Shown here: piece by piece, positions 1 to 11,353 of the stretch
How positions within the stretch are numbered: the stretch's first letter is position 1
Layout of the letters: the number at the start of each line of letters is the position of its first letter
From: Tetracentron sinense
Lineage: Eukaryota > Streptophyta > Magnoliopsida > Trochodendrales > Trochodendraceae
Assembly (NCBI GenBank): GCA_015143295.1
Contig: CM026561.1
Location: 40,800,875-40,864,874 of the forward strand
DNA length: 64,000 nt
Direction: 5' to 3'
Program-made: the position numbers and the translations under genes
The notes under the pieces: generated by a model
The model's database searches: none
Told to the model about the DNA's origin: nothing
The model's input: the letters and a program-made list of their open reading frames with translations, nothing else

Positions 1-1850
1 GCTTCAACATGAAGCCTCAATGCTGAGTTAGGAAATGGATCCATTCTTTTTGTATCCACCCTTCATAAGAAAAATTTGTTAATTCAGTATGTATTTACCA
101 ACAAAAAAATACTGTAAGTATTGTGAAAGGCATTCTTAGCTATTAGGCAATTGAAATACTTCAACTTCATAATTTCAAATTTTGCATGGTTGGAGTACAA
201 TATTGACTACCCTGAGGGCCTCCCCACCCCAAGGTTAATGGTGTAGTTTCTCAATTGTTCAACAACCATCACCTAAATGTTATTTGACTTGTAGATTTAA
301 AAATCCACAAATTATTCAAATGCTGTAAACGGTCATCTTAATCATCTCGTCAGCGTAGACTATCCACACTTCACACCTAACCTATTGTGTGGCCATTTTA
401 TTAATCTTTTCAAGCTCTTGGTTCTAGGCAGCCATTGAATAGCTTTCTTTTGATTGTCTGAAAATGTCGGAAACAATTGTTGGTGTGTTAGTGCGTTACA
501 GGCAGAATTATCTCAGTAGTTAGGATTTTCTTATCAGTGCAATTATATACCTTTGATCAATACTTCTGGTGGTGTTTTCTTTGGGTATTTTTGGATTTTG
601 ATGAGATGGTACATTAGGTGAAATGTAATTGAGTTTGTTCAAAACAGGAACGTTTTAGATGTCTCTCATTAAAACCGGGCAATAACAGCAGCTACCCCTA
701 ATGGTGTTTGTGGTGGCTGCCCATGATGCTAGTGACAATTACCTCCATTGTCAGCCTCTGCAGGGGTGGTTTTCATGAATTTCAGATTCTTGTTTTAATC
801 CTAGAAATACTGGAGTGCACTCCATACTGGTTACTTTCATCTCAACTATGATTCATATTTGTCTGCATCTATTTACTTTTTAATATATGGAGAATATAAG
901 GAAAGGTCCCTCAGAAACCTTTCATTTCTGTTATATCAAACCCCTTTATTTTATTTTTATGTTGATCTTTTTTTTCACTCCTAATACTGTGAGCTGGTAC
1001 ATTATATATTAGTTCTTATAGTGTCCCATTTTAGTTCATAGCATTGTTATTTGTTAGTGTTAGTGATTGCATGAATTTGTCTTATGGCAACACCACTAGA
1101 AAAACTTCAATCAAATTCATTTGAGAATTTTCCACAAGTCTTATTTGATGTTTCCATGACGCGGTCATGAGGAGCACAACTTTATCATCTTCCTTGAGGA
1201 ACCGGTGGGTGTTCCTAAACTCAGAGTTGCTTTAAGGAGCGAAAATATTTATCAAGTCTTGGACAAGGCGCTCTTGCAGTGATAAAGGAGCCCTAATCTG
1301 AGGTTTATGACATGAATAAGCACAATCTAAATGAGAAGTTTTTTTTTAAAAAAAGTTTAAGATGATAGTTCCTCGTCATGATGGCATTACCCTGGGTGGT
1401 GATATTCTCTTGTTATAGCCTTTTTCAGTTTCTTAACTTACCTTTATGCACCAAATCGATGATAGTTCTAAGGCAAATCCAAATGTGCCAATTACCAATG
1501 TGATCAATTCAATTTTCCAAAACTGACATTTCATCCCTCATTTGGGTATCCAGTTAGGTAACTGATACCTCACTTGAATGGAGGGTTGCCAATCTAACGG
1601 GTTAGGATTGATAAAACAAAGGAATGCTAGCCCAGGTATAAAATCCTTAAAGAAAGCTAAGCATACTCTCAAAATCTCCACGCCTAGCTTTTTAGATAAT
1701 GAAACAAAGGGTAAATTAGGCTGGCCACCCTGGAGGTTTGGTAGAAACCTCCCTTCTTGTTTATGAAATTATATTGTACTCTCCTCTACTTCCGTACTTG
1801 GTAAAAAAATCTAATTTTCAGTAGTATATCAATTTTTTTATTTATAATTT
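1..1850. other. intergenic, nothing recognised
   Basis: AT-rich sequence with frequent stops in all frames. No conserved protein motif, RNA gene or clear inverted repeat was found. Short open frames here have no recognisable content. Confidence 0.5.
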
Positions 1851-1851
1851 A

Positions 1852-2265
1852 ATGGTCTATAAATGTCCGACCGCGCTGATTTTTGCCTATGCGTTATTTG
1901 GGAGACTCATCTTAACATCTAACGGACAGATTTTGGAACAACCCGGTCAGATTTTGGAACAACCCATCCGATGTCATGTTATTAGGAGTCTCTCATTGAA
2001 GGCTTTAATGAGCACAGTTTACCTATAAATGTTCGAGCTAATATTTTGCCACGTGTATTGGGAGACTTGTCTTAACATCCAATGGTCAAATTCGTGAACA
2101 TCTTGCCATGTGTTACATTATTAGTGATTGATCATTGAAGGCTTTAGTAAACATGACTTACTTATAAATATCCAATCGAGCTTATTAACTTGTCATGTGT
2201 CACTTTATTAGTGTGCCATGCTCATTAAAACTTTTAATGAGCGGTTCCTAATAACATGACGCCGA
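1852..2265. repeat. degenerate tandem repeat, about three copies of ~155 bp
   Basis: Three successive units each hold a 'cctataaatgtt(c)' motif, then a 'gccacgtg'-like motif, 'gggagactcrtcttaacat' and 'cattgaaggctttaatgag' (near 1852, 2021 and 2160). The last part, 'taatgag...aataacatgac', is inverted relative to the 1975-2010 segment, so the unit may derive from a foldback transposon. The copies are strongly diverged. Confidence 0.5.
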
Positions 2266-2512
2266 ACAGGTTTTCCAGAATTTGGTAGTTGGGTGTCAAG
2301 ATGGGTCTCTCGAGGGACACGCGGTTAAAAATCAACTTGATTGGGCATATAAACCGTTTGATAAAAAAATAAGATCATCATGCTCATTATAATATTTATG
2401 TTAATTTAGAGAATTTAGCTCAAATTGCTTAAACCATTAATTGCCCATCGAAGAAAAAGAGCTGAACAATTTTTTGGTGGGTCCACATCAAAAGTGGTGG
2501 TGAAACATAGTG

Positions 2513-2641
2513 GGAACCAAATCCTCTACGGTTATAATTAGATTATGAGGAATCCGGTTAAGTCCCTGAGTTTGCCATGTGTCCCTTTTGACACCCTTTA
2601 ATTGTGGTTAAGATTTACCTACTCTTTGGTTTTTAGAAAAA

Positions 2642-2677
<36 letters not shown>

Positions 2678-2799
2678 CAATATATATGGGTGGGTGAATC
2701 TTAACCACAGTTAAAGCGTGTCAAAAAGGACATGTGGTGACCTCAGGAGCTTAACCAGATTCCCCAAAATTCGGTTATAACTGTAGAGGATTTGGTTCC
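2513..2799. mobile_element. foldback MITE with 9-bp target duplication (Mutator-like)
   Basis: A 287-bp element with long inverted repeats. It starts GGAACCAAATCCTCTAC and ends with the inverse. Inside are inner arms around 'attgtggttaagatt' and 'aatcttaaccacagtt', and the centre is an AT microsatellite (about 2645-2673). It is flanked by AACATAGTG (2504-2512) and AACATATTG (2800-2808), 8 of 9 bases identical. A 9-bp duplication with long inverted repeats and no coding capacity fits a non-autonomous Mutator-like element. The inner arms recur at several other places in the window. Confidence 0.75.
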
Positions 2800-3015
2800 A
2801 ACATATTGAGCATTATCATTTATATTTTGTACGGCTTGGGATCACCCCCATTTTTGGCAGCATTAACAAGGAGCAGCATGTACCCCGTTTTAATTTTCCT
2901 CCTAAACGGTAGCCACCCGTCTCCTTTAAAGTTGTATTTAGCCAGAAAAAGCTATGAGGGTATTTGGCTAATGTTGGGGGAGTTGAGTCAAACATAATGC
3001 TCAATATCATTTATA

Positions 3016-3046
3016 TTAGCAAACACCCCCGTGCAATGCACGGGAC
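3016..3046 (-). mobile_element. candidate Helitron 3' end
   Basis: On the minus strand a GC hairpin (cccgtgc-att-gcacggg) is followed about ten bases later by CTAA and then T. This is the usual Helitron 3' terminus: hairpin, CTRR, insertion next to T. The 5' end was not found, so only the terminus is marked. Confidence 0.3.
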
Positions 3047-3049
3047 CAA

Positions 3050-4120
3050 AAATTGAGATAAAAATATAAAAGCGAAATGACAGGAAAAAAGAAATATTAA
3101 AATAAAATAATTAAAAAAACACCCACTCACGTAAAAATTACTATTTTGTTAAAGAAATTTCATCAACCACAATCATAATTAGAAGAAAAATAATATCTAA
3201 GACTAATATACATTTTGCAATTAATATACATTTTGCATCTTATCCAATTGTGTGCCAATTATTTTTTATGAATGACATGTGTTTAGAATTGAAACGGTAC
3301 TAATGGATGTACACGCTCCATGTCTCCCATTTATAAGAGGGCGTGAGAAAATTTAGATGACTCTAAATAGAGGATTATTTGACTATTTGTACAGACAATA
3401 TTGTAAGTATTTCATTGGAAATTAATGGATTACTTGAATCATCTAACTACAAATGTCATGGAGTAGAAATTGGAAAGAATGATTCAAGATTTAAGTGAGC
3501 AACATCATGCTCCTCCGTATTATAATAATGAAATTCAATTTTCCTTTGGCCCAAATGATAAAATTTGGAGACCAATTATAAGTGTTACCAACATGACAGG
3601 GTATATTAGACCTCTTTCTTTAAAAAACTCAACACATTAGACACATGTATTGACGACCAAATTGGCTAAGAACCTAGGCAAATCCTTAATCATTGGTTTT
3701 CAACATTATTCTATTTTATTTATTAGAATCCATGTTTTCATTATTTAAATGGATGCAATTTTCAATATCTTATCATACTAAGTATTAAGCTGTTAATAAA
3801 TTACCTTCTTAGTTTCATAGCTTTAAACATACAGGTATTAACTTGAGATATATTGTCGTTAAGACTAGACTATGACTACTATCGTCTAATACTGATCGAA
3901 ATACACATCTGCTAGAAAACCACATAGCACAGATGATGCCTGAGAAATACATAGGAAATTGTTAAATGCAGTTGCTGAATTGGTAATGAAAGAAAAAATA
4001 CATAGGAAAAGGCTTTGGCAACATATAAATGGGAAAAGAATAAAGGGAAAACATGAACTTTCACCTTTTGATGAACGGGCAATGAAAAAAAAATTAGGAA
4101 AAAACTAAAGGGACAACACG
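3050..4120. other. intergenic, nothing recognised
   Basis: AT-rich, no coding capacity and no clear repeat. If a Helitron ends at 3016 on the minus strand, part of this stretch would be its body. Confidence 0.4.
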
Positions 4121-4129
4121 AACATTCAC

Positions 4130-4352
4130 CTTGGAACACACCGAATTCTCGTTGAATCAACTTATAGAGTTCAAGATTGATACAAAGTGGTGTCTAATTC
4201 ACCACTGTAAGTCGGTCACCTGGTTTGTAACACACTGAATTCCCAATGAATCCACTTCAAGGATTCAAATTTGATACTAAAATGGTGTTCGGTTTGTAAC
4301 ACTGAATTCCCATTGAATCCACTTCAAGGATTCAAACTTGATACTAAAGTGG
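4130..4352. repeat. imperfect tandem repeat, three copies of ~80 bp
   Basis: Each unit contains 'aacac(ac)tgaattcccattg', 'aatccacttcaaggattca' and 'ttgatactaaagtggtg'. The last two copies are nearly identical; the first is diverged. Confidence 0.6.
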
Positions 4353-4939
4353 TGAAATGGAGGCCCTTTTATGTTACATCTACATGGGTGAAGTAGATAA
4401 TATAAAATGTGATATATTTGATTATTCGAAAGTCATTATGAAGATTCTCAAACAGTAAGAGTATTAATCTCTATTTTTAAATCCTCTATTCAATGATGAA
4501 AAACGTTACTATTATTAATTACGTTTGAAAATTATTCTCCATTTAAAGAGACTTTTGAGAGAGATGAATTGAAGAGGGAGAAACATTTACAAATAGAATT
4601 TAATACCCCTTATTAAAGAACCGTTTCAAAGAATTTATTTAGAGGGTGAGAGTGTGAGGTGGCTTAGGTGGCGTCACAAATAGAAAACAAGCTTTGGTGG
4701 CTCCATTGTTAGTAGACAGGAAGCCCGCCAGCAGTTACATGGAGCTGACATGTATCCCCTTTCAATTTCCCTCCCAACGAAGCTTTTATTTGGTGAGCTA
4801 TAGTTGGCTCCACAGTCAAGGAGCGAACTGCGAACTATTGCTCGTGCTCGTTGCTCTCACAAAGCCACCTCAATTGCCAAAAAAAAAAAAAACTCTAATT
4901 AATTTATGTTAACTCCTGTGGTTGACAAATTTTTTATTT

Positions 4940-5040
4940 TATTTTCTTAAAAACAAGAGTAGATGGGTGAACCTTAGAAGTGAGTAAATCTTAATCACAG
5001 TTAAATAGAGTTAGAAGGACACGTGGCATTGAAAGGGAAC
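4940..5040. mobile_element. half of a foldback MITE (ttaaccacagttaa family)
   Basis: Contains 'gatgggtgaacctta', 'taaatcttaatcacagttaa' and 'ggacacgtggc', which match the right arm of the 2513-2799 element. No matching left arm was recognised, so this is a fragment or a diverged copy. Confidence 0.4.
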
Positions 5041-5574
5041 CGAGACGCCCATCCTCAAGTCACCAATCGAGGAGGTGACTATTTTCCTTATTTGGCCAAA
5101 AAAAAAAAAAAGCAATGGGGATATGTGAGAGCTCCCGGGTCAATGCTGGTGGGCTCTCCACCAGTTAACCTTGGAGGTCATCCTGACTATTTTTTAATGA
5201 AAGGGTTACCTTTTTTGTGCCATTTTTTCCTTTTCCAAATGTGTATAAGTAAAGGATTAGTTAATTAGTTAATGTGCTTGTGACTCACGAGAGAACTGTG
5301 ACAATGGGCCCATCTCCTTTCTTGTATCTAATTACACAGATGCTTTACCCCCAGCCACTGAATCCTTATCCACAAAACATGTAAAGAATCTAAGTATAAG
5401 ATGCCACAAGATCTATTAGAACCTAATCACAAAATAAATAAAAGCCAAAAACAAGGGAAAATTTAAGAAAATATCCATAAAGGACAAGAGAATCAAAGAG
5501 AAAATCAGTTGCAAATGGCTCTTAGTTTTCCTTTGGGCCCACATCTTTCTTCCATAGTATTACTCCTTTTGCTC

Positions 5575-5945
5575 ATTTTTTGAGATCGAATCACAACCAA
5601 TCGCGATTGAATGAATTCAGGGAGAGTTCAATCTCACCCACAAGTCAACATGTATCCCCTTTAACTCCTATTAACTATGGTTAAGATTCTTTATCCCTTA
5701 ATATTTAATAATCTAACTTTAGTTTTTTTGAAAGAATATTAAAAAAATATTTAACTCTAGTTAAGAATTTTTAATTCTTAAAGATAATAATTTTTTCAAA
5801 AAATTAAGGTTAAATTATTGAACACTAAGGGTTAAAAAATCTTAACCATGGTTAATAAGATCAAAGGGGACACGTGTTGGCGATTGAACTCTCCCTGATG
5901 ATTTCAATCGCAATTGGCTCTGTTTCGATCTCCCAAAACTAGAAA
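5575..5945. mobile_element. foldback MITE, ~370 bp
   Basis: Long inverted repeats: left arm from about 5584 (gatcgaa...ccaatcgcgattga...cagggagagttcaatc), right arm mirrored through 5935. The inner arms carry 'ttaactatggttaagatt' and 'aatcttaaccatggttaa', the same core as the 2513-2799 family, although the outer ends differ. No coding capacity. A target duplication was not resolved. Confidence 0.6.
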
Positions 5946-6960
5946 GAAAGCCCTTCCGAAGACTTTACAAAAGAAACCCCCAATTCACTCTTATTTTGCC
6001 CAAAGATAGAGTTTGAACTTTGAAGCAAACCCATTGAAGCAAATGCATATTCACGTGTCCTTGTTTCCCCCACACAAACAGCACCTACTTTAATAGATTT
6101 TGAATGTGAAAGCTTTGTCCTGTAACTTTTCCCACTATTTGGATTTACATATAGATCTCACATGGGAATAGATGAGAGAGAGAGAGCAATTAGCAGCTCA
6201 TCAAATGGGTGAATTCAACCCAAAAAAAAACTTTTGGTCATATTAATATTCAAATTACATACTAATCTAAGCCACCCCAGGAAATTAATAAAAAACAATG
6301 GAGGAGATAAAGTTCATATACTTGGTGTTAAAATGCGAAAAATTAATCTAATCATTTATTAAGCTCTAAAAGGACTATTAATCCAAAACATATCTACTGT
6401 ATTTAGCATAAATAGAACTCATGAATACTTATGGGGCTCGAACAATGGATTTTGCTTAGTTGCACTGTCCCCATTGTGCATTCGCCCCAAAAGAGGTACA
6501 AAAGACCCCCCCCCCCCAAATAAAAGTAAATAAATACAAATGCGGGCCTACAGTGACTTGACATTTCCCCTTTTTTCGGGCAATGCATAAGTGGGAAAGT
6601 GAAGTTAGCATTCCCCTTCAAACAATATGTGGAAAGAAGAGCGGATGTCTTTATAAGTTCCATAGCGTCCCAAACGGTTGGTACCCGTTTTGGGAAGCTC
6701 TTGAGTGAAGCTTATAAAGGCTGCGTGTGTAGTCAGTTTGCATGAGTGTGAGTATGTGTGTGTGTTTGCATGTGGGGTGTGAGTGTGTGTGTTTTCCTTT
6801 CTTTGTCTTCGGTGTTCACCTTGTAGTGTTACTGAGTTTACCAAAAAAAAAAAATCATTTATCTAGGTTAGGGGTTAGGGGGATTAGCAGGGTTAGCATT
6901 CATGGTGGGCGCTCAATAGCCACACTAAGACTCGAACATGAGTCACACCTCCCCAAAGGG

Positions 6961-7374
6961 GATTGGATTTGGTCTTGCTCTCGCAAGACCAAAACCGTCT
7001 TGCTCTCAGCGGGCTTTCGACATGTGGCGATAAAAATGGGAGAAAATGTCGAATGGAAAGAAGTCAAAAAACAAGGGAGAAAATGAAATGACTTCTCCTA
7101 TTTTTATCGCCACATGTCAGGTGTTGAACATAGGCAAGATGGATTTGGTCTTTTTCTTTTTTGGAAACGAGGGTATCCAGGCCTCTTAGAGCACCTGCCT
7201 ATTCCCTCGGACACGTGCAACATCCCCCAAGCCATACGCACCAAATAAGACCAGATTACTCCCTGAGGGTGGCCAACAGTATGAGGGGATTCGAACTCAG
7301 GACCTCCTCTTCCTGAGGCGTGGTCTTGACCAACATCCCAACCCCCTGTTGCGAGAGCAAGACCAAATCCAATC
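6961..7374. mobile_element. foldback transposon inserted in the SINE and itself carrying a SINE
   Basis: Ends are perfect inverted repeats, GATTGGATTTGGTCTTGCTC...and its inverse ending at 7374. A second inverted pair sits inside: 'cgacatgtggcgataaaaat' near 7018 and its inverse near 7100-7120. The flanks share 'ctcc(cc)aaaggg', a direct repeat of about 10 bp. The right arm is interrupted by a second retroposon at 7151-7346. No coding capacity. Confidence 0.65.
7151..7346 (-). mobile_element. tRNA-derived SINE nested in the foldback element
   Basis: On the minus strand there is a head with 'ttggtcaagacc' (Box A-like) and 'gagttcgaatccc' (a good Box B), about 195 bp in all. It ends in an A-rich tail, seen on + as the T-rich tract at 7151-7162. 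The insertion interrupts the right arm of the surrounding foldback element. Confidence 0.6.
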
Positions 7375-7429
7375 CCTCCAAAGGGAGATATACAACCACT
7401 GGGACATGCCCATGGTGTGTGACATGGCC

Positions 7430-8000
7430 ATAGTAGAGACACGAGAATTACCAAGATTTACATGCCTTTCTAAGGAAAATAATCTCCTAAGTCATATTAA
7501 AGGAGAATATTATAGCCGACCTTGTATTGGCCAGTATCTTCTATTGCTTAAGCCTATGTTAATCAATAACTAGTACAAGTCCGACTATGCCCTTAATTGG
7601 CTTAGATTTGTTGTTGATTTGATTGTTTATCCATTTATGTAAATATAATGTTTATATTATTCACGGGAGCGCTTATTTTAATTTGGTTGACTTAAGATAA
7701 GCCAAAGCCCAATGAGAATAAATTAGAGAGAGAAAGGGAGAGAGTTCTATAAGATCATTGCCTCAAATCTTTAATTATCTAATCTTAGACTAGACACGGT
7801 TTGATATAGTGAATTAATCTCCTAGGATGCATAAAGAAAGGTGATATTTTAATCATTCTAGTAAGACTATGGTACCTTTTGGTAGTAATACATAACTTTT
7901 GGAGTTTTGGTAATATCATGTCTATATTGGGTGACTTTCTCTTTTAGAGCTTGGGACTGGAAACACCCAATTAGGGGTGATATCAAGCCCCGAGTAGTGG
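7430..8000. other. intergenic, nothing recognised
   Basis: No coding capacity and no clear repeat structure. Confidence 0.4.
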
Positions 8001-8019
8001 GATGTTCATTTGTTAATTA

Positions 8020-8403
8020 AACGAGCTTAAAAATCCAGCTTGAACTTAGCTTTTTTAATTAAATAAACAAGCTTGAGCTTCAATAAACGAATTCGAGCTG
8101 AGCTCAAGCAGTTCGTGAGCAGCTCGGTTCATTAGATATAGCTATATATGTATTAGGTGCAAATTTTACTTTATTATCCTCATATAGGTAAGGAAATTAA
8201 AGTGTTACCTAAAATTTTAGTACAAGTTTATAATTACATAAAGGGTATTCGTATCTAGTCAAATAAATTATAGACTATTAATCTTTACTAGTATATAATA
8301 AATATACTTAATTTTAGTATTTAAATGAAGTAAATATATATAATTAAAAAATTTAGTAGGTTAAGTATATATATATAATCGATCCGAGCTTTCAACTAGC
8401 CAA
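8020..8403. repeat. AGCTTGAGC-type dispersed repeat, left part
   Basis: Starts with 'ttaattaaacgagctta', is rich in 'gagct'/'agctc' words, then runs through AT-rich sequence to 'gatccgagctttcaacta'. A closely similar stretch resumes at 10273-10400, after the copia relic. Possibly one element split by the copia insertion. Confidence 0.4.
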
Positions 8404-8408
8404 GTAAT

Positions 8409-10267
8409 GGTGTGTTCTGTTAGAACACTCGCTCACATGATGGAACATTGAAGCTGAAATCCTTCTTTGCAACGAACCATCCTATTTCCACAGTTCTGCT
8501 TACTCAACTCATTGGCATTCCTCCTGAACCAACCTCGTTCACATAGGCTTCAAAATCAATTGAGTGGCGATCTGCAATGCTTGAGGAATTTAATGAACTG
8601 CTCAAGAACCGTACATGGTCCCTTGTTTTTGCTCATTTTAAAATAAATGTGGTTAGTTGTAAATGGATGTTTAAACTCAAGCAGAAACCTGATGGCACCA
8701 TCGAGCAGTTTAAAGCACGTCAAGTTACGAAAGGATTTAATCAACATCATGGACTGGAGTACGATGAAACATTCAGTCCCCCCGTGAAAGCAACTACCGT
8801 CCGAACCGTGCTAGCTATTGCAGTTGCCAAAGATTGGCCTATCCAACAACTGGATGTTCAAAATGCATTTCTCCATGGAACCCTAAAAGAAGATGTTTTT
8901 ATGCATCAACCTCTGGGCTTCATCGACAAAGAATTTCTTAACCACGTGTGCAAACTACACAAGACCATTTATGGGTTGAAACAAGCCCCTCGCGCGTGGT
9001 TTGAGAAATTCAACTCATTTTTGCTAGAATATGGCTTCAAGTGTAGCAAATCTGATACATCCATGTTCAGACATATCTCCTCGAGTGGAACACTTGTTTT
9101 ATTACTTTATGTCGATGACATAATTCTTACAGGGTCGTCAGATAGCTCTCTTCATTCCTTCATTCGGCATTTGACATGAAGGATCTCGGGAACCTCAACT
9201 ATTTCTAAGGCATGAAAGCTCACTGCAATAGTTTGGGACTTACTCTCACACAGACCAAATACACACTTAGTCTCCTGAGACGCGCTAATATGATTGGGTG
9301 TAAGCCTTGCTCCACCCCAATTGCTTGTGGATCCAAACTTTCCTCCCAAGAGGGTGCTCCACTTGAAGACCCTACTGTGTATCGCCAACTTGTAGGTGCC
9401 CTACAATAGCTCACTCTTTCTAGGCCAGATATTACATTTGCTGTAAATTTGGCATGCCAATTTATACATCGGCCTCTCTCTTGCCATCTCATTGCGGTTA
9501 AGCGAATACTTTGCTACTTAAAAGGATCTATCGGCCTTGGACTTCATTTTAGCATTTCATCATCTTTAGATCTCAATACCTACTCCAATGCTGATTGGGC
9601 GGGATGTCCGGATGACAGTTGCTCCACTATTGGGTTTTCTGTCTATCTTGGACCGAATCTCATCTCTTGGGGAAGCAAGAAACAACCTACAGTGTCACGT
9701 TCCAAATCCGAAGTAGAATACTGAGCACTTGCAGTCACATGTGCCGATACTATGTGGATACGTTACTTCCTCAAGGATATTGGGTTACCTCTCACCTCAC
9801 CAACTCAAATTCTATGCGACAATGTGAGCGCCAGCTACATGGCATCCAACCCCGTTTTCCATGCCCGAAGTAAACACATAGAGATTGATTACTATTTCAT
9901 TCGGGAACGAATGGTTAAGGGTAACCTACAAATATGCTTCGTCTCCACCAAGGATTAAGTTGCTGATGTCTTCACCAAAGCACTCCCAGGCCCCCAATTC
10001 TGCTACTTACGATCCAAAGTGCTACCTTATCAGTCATCACTTTGTGGGGAGAATATTAGAAGACTCGCTCTCTACTCCTGAGACAGGGATAATCCTTATC
10101 AATTAAGGATTATCAATTCCTATACCCATGTATCGCGTCTTTGTATCTAATCCTTATCACAAAATATAACTATTTGTATTTTGAGTTATCAAAAACTCTA
10201 CCATATGTAACACTACAAATATACAATATGACAGAGAAGAAGGGTTAATGTTTTTAGCTTCAAAACA
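8409..10267 (+). mobile_element. truncated Ty1/copia relic with a short 3' LTR
   Basis: Contains the reverse transcriptase and RNase H coding relic, a polypurine tract (tttgtggggaga near 10041) and a probable short 3' LTR of about 214 bp (10054-10267, starting tattagaagactcg). At 8418 'tgttagaacactcgctc' resembles the LTR start, so a scrap of the 5' LTR may survive next to RT, with gag, protease and integrase deleted. The pentamer GTAAT occurs at 8404-8408 and directly after the 3' LTR at 10268-10272. This is a candidate target duplication, but the left one is separated from the LTR-like start by nine bases. Confidence 0.6.
8536..10050 (+). pseudogene. copia pol relic: reverse transcriptase and RNase H
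   Basis: The RT part is open at 8577-9179, with 'KWMFKLKQKPDGT', 'QLDVQNAFLHG' (catalytic Asp), 'YGLKQAPRAWF' and 'LYVDDIILTG' (catalytic YVDD). It then shifts frame at about 9165-9180, within the segment before 'DMKDLGNLNYF'. Later parts continue with in-frame stops at about 9207 (TAA), 9406 (TAG), 9721 (TGA) and 9956 (TAA). The RNase H segment is still recognisable by 'SNADWAGCPDDSCSTIGF' and 'RSKHIEIDYYFIRE'. At least one frameshift and four stops make it non-functional. Gag, protease and integrase are absent. Confidence 0.85.
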
Positions 10268-10272
10268 GTAAT

Positions 10273-10400
10273 ACTCAATTCTTTCATGTTCAAGCTCGGG
10301 GTTCATTAACTAAACGAGCTCAAAAATCAAGCTTGAACTTAACTTATAAACAAGCTATGAGTCGAGCTCAAGTTGCTCACGAGCAGAATAGTTTGTTAAT
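10273..10400. repeat. AGCTTGAGC-type dispersed repeat, right part
   Basis: 'gttcattaactaaacgagct', 'aatcaagcttgaacttaact' and 'gctcacgagcag' match the 8025-8130 stretch in the same orientation. Confidence 0.4.
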
Positions 10401-10419
10401 CAGCCCTACACCCTTTCCC

Positions 10420-11080
10420 AAGTTGCCAAGCTAAAAAGGTGTATTTCAAGTGTCATTTGTTTTCAATAGTAAGAAAATTCTTGAATAGTAACATGGGATT
10501 CAGTGTGTGAAGTAATAGGCTGCATGTCCGTTGTTGCTAGGGTATCAATGGTTAATTGCCTATTACTTACCCAACTCTGGAGGGTAAGTATAAAGTGTGT
10601 TTTTTTTCAATTGATAATAAGGAAGGGATGAGTAATAGAATATTTACCTGTTTATATTCAGTCATTGCCTTGTGGTATGATTGAGTTTACCAAAAAAATA
10701 TATATTTAAGATATCAGGTAAAGAGTCTTACCCTATCCTACTATCCAAGGATAGTTTATTAATCTTACATATAATCTAAATCCTAATTTAGCTATAACTT
10801 TAGTTTAGAATTGATGGATGGCAAGATGGATTTTTTAAGGTTTACATATTATTGTTTTATGTATGAGTTAATTTTATGAGATGCATGTGTATGAATAAGA
10901 ATAACCTATGGTATGGGAAATATAATTTATTTGATTTAACATTAATTAATGAGATTTTACCCGATTACCCAATAGGTAAATTGTTTTTAAATAGGTAAAA
11001 ATTTGAAATGAGTATTTTACCTTAGGAAAAACAATCCCCTCCTTGGGACGAGGAGAGGAAAATGCGTCTTGCCCCCTTTT
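10420..11080. other. intergenic, nothing recognised
   Basis: AT-rich, no coding capacity. An A-tract after 'gagtttacc' near 10683 resembles the one at 6836-6853 and may mark the tail of an old retroposon. Confidence 0.35.
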
Positions 11081-11084
11081 TTTG

Positions 11085-11245
11085 GGCCATGTGTCCTCTT
11101 TTAACTTTTTTAGTTGTGGTTAAGATTCACTAACCCTTGAGGTTAATGCATCAAACCTTGGTTTTAGGAAAACAAATATTTTTTTCAACTATAAGGGTTA
11201 AAAATTGTTAACCATAGTTCAAGGTAAGTTACAGGGGCTTTGTGG
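11085..11245. mobile_element. fragmentary foldback MITE (ttaaccacagttaa family)
   Basis: 'ccatgtgtcctcttttaact', 'agttgtggttaagattcact' and, inverted, 'gttaaccatagtt' match the inner arms of the 2513-2799 element. Confidence 0.45.
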
Positions 11246-11353
11246 GGGTGAAGAGTAAACTATTGTTCCTTTCCCCAAGGAGAGGATTATTGCTCTTTAC
11301 CCTATTACTGATTAGCCGATAATTACAACAATTTAAATATAAAGAGGAGCTCT

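Larger units (their letters stand above)
6849..7422 (-). mobile_element. tRNA-derived SINE copy, split by a foldback insertion at 6961-7374
   Basis: 6849-6960 and 7375-7422 together match the uninterrupted copy at 46970-47130. On the minus strand the head resembles a tRNA promoter: a Box A-like 'gcccagtggctg' and a Box B-like 'gagttcgagtc' in the intact copy. The break falls after 'ccccaaaggg', and 'ctccaaaggg' is repeated on the far side of the insert, as expected for a target duplication. Confidence 0.55.
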
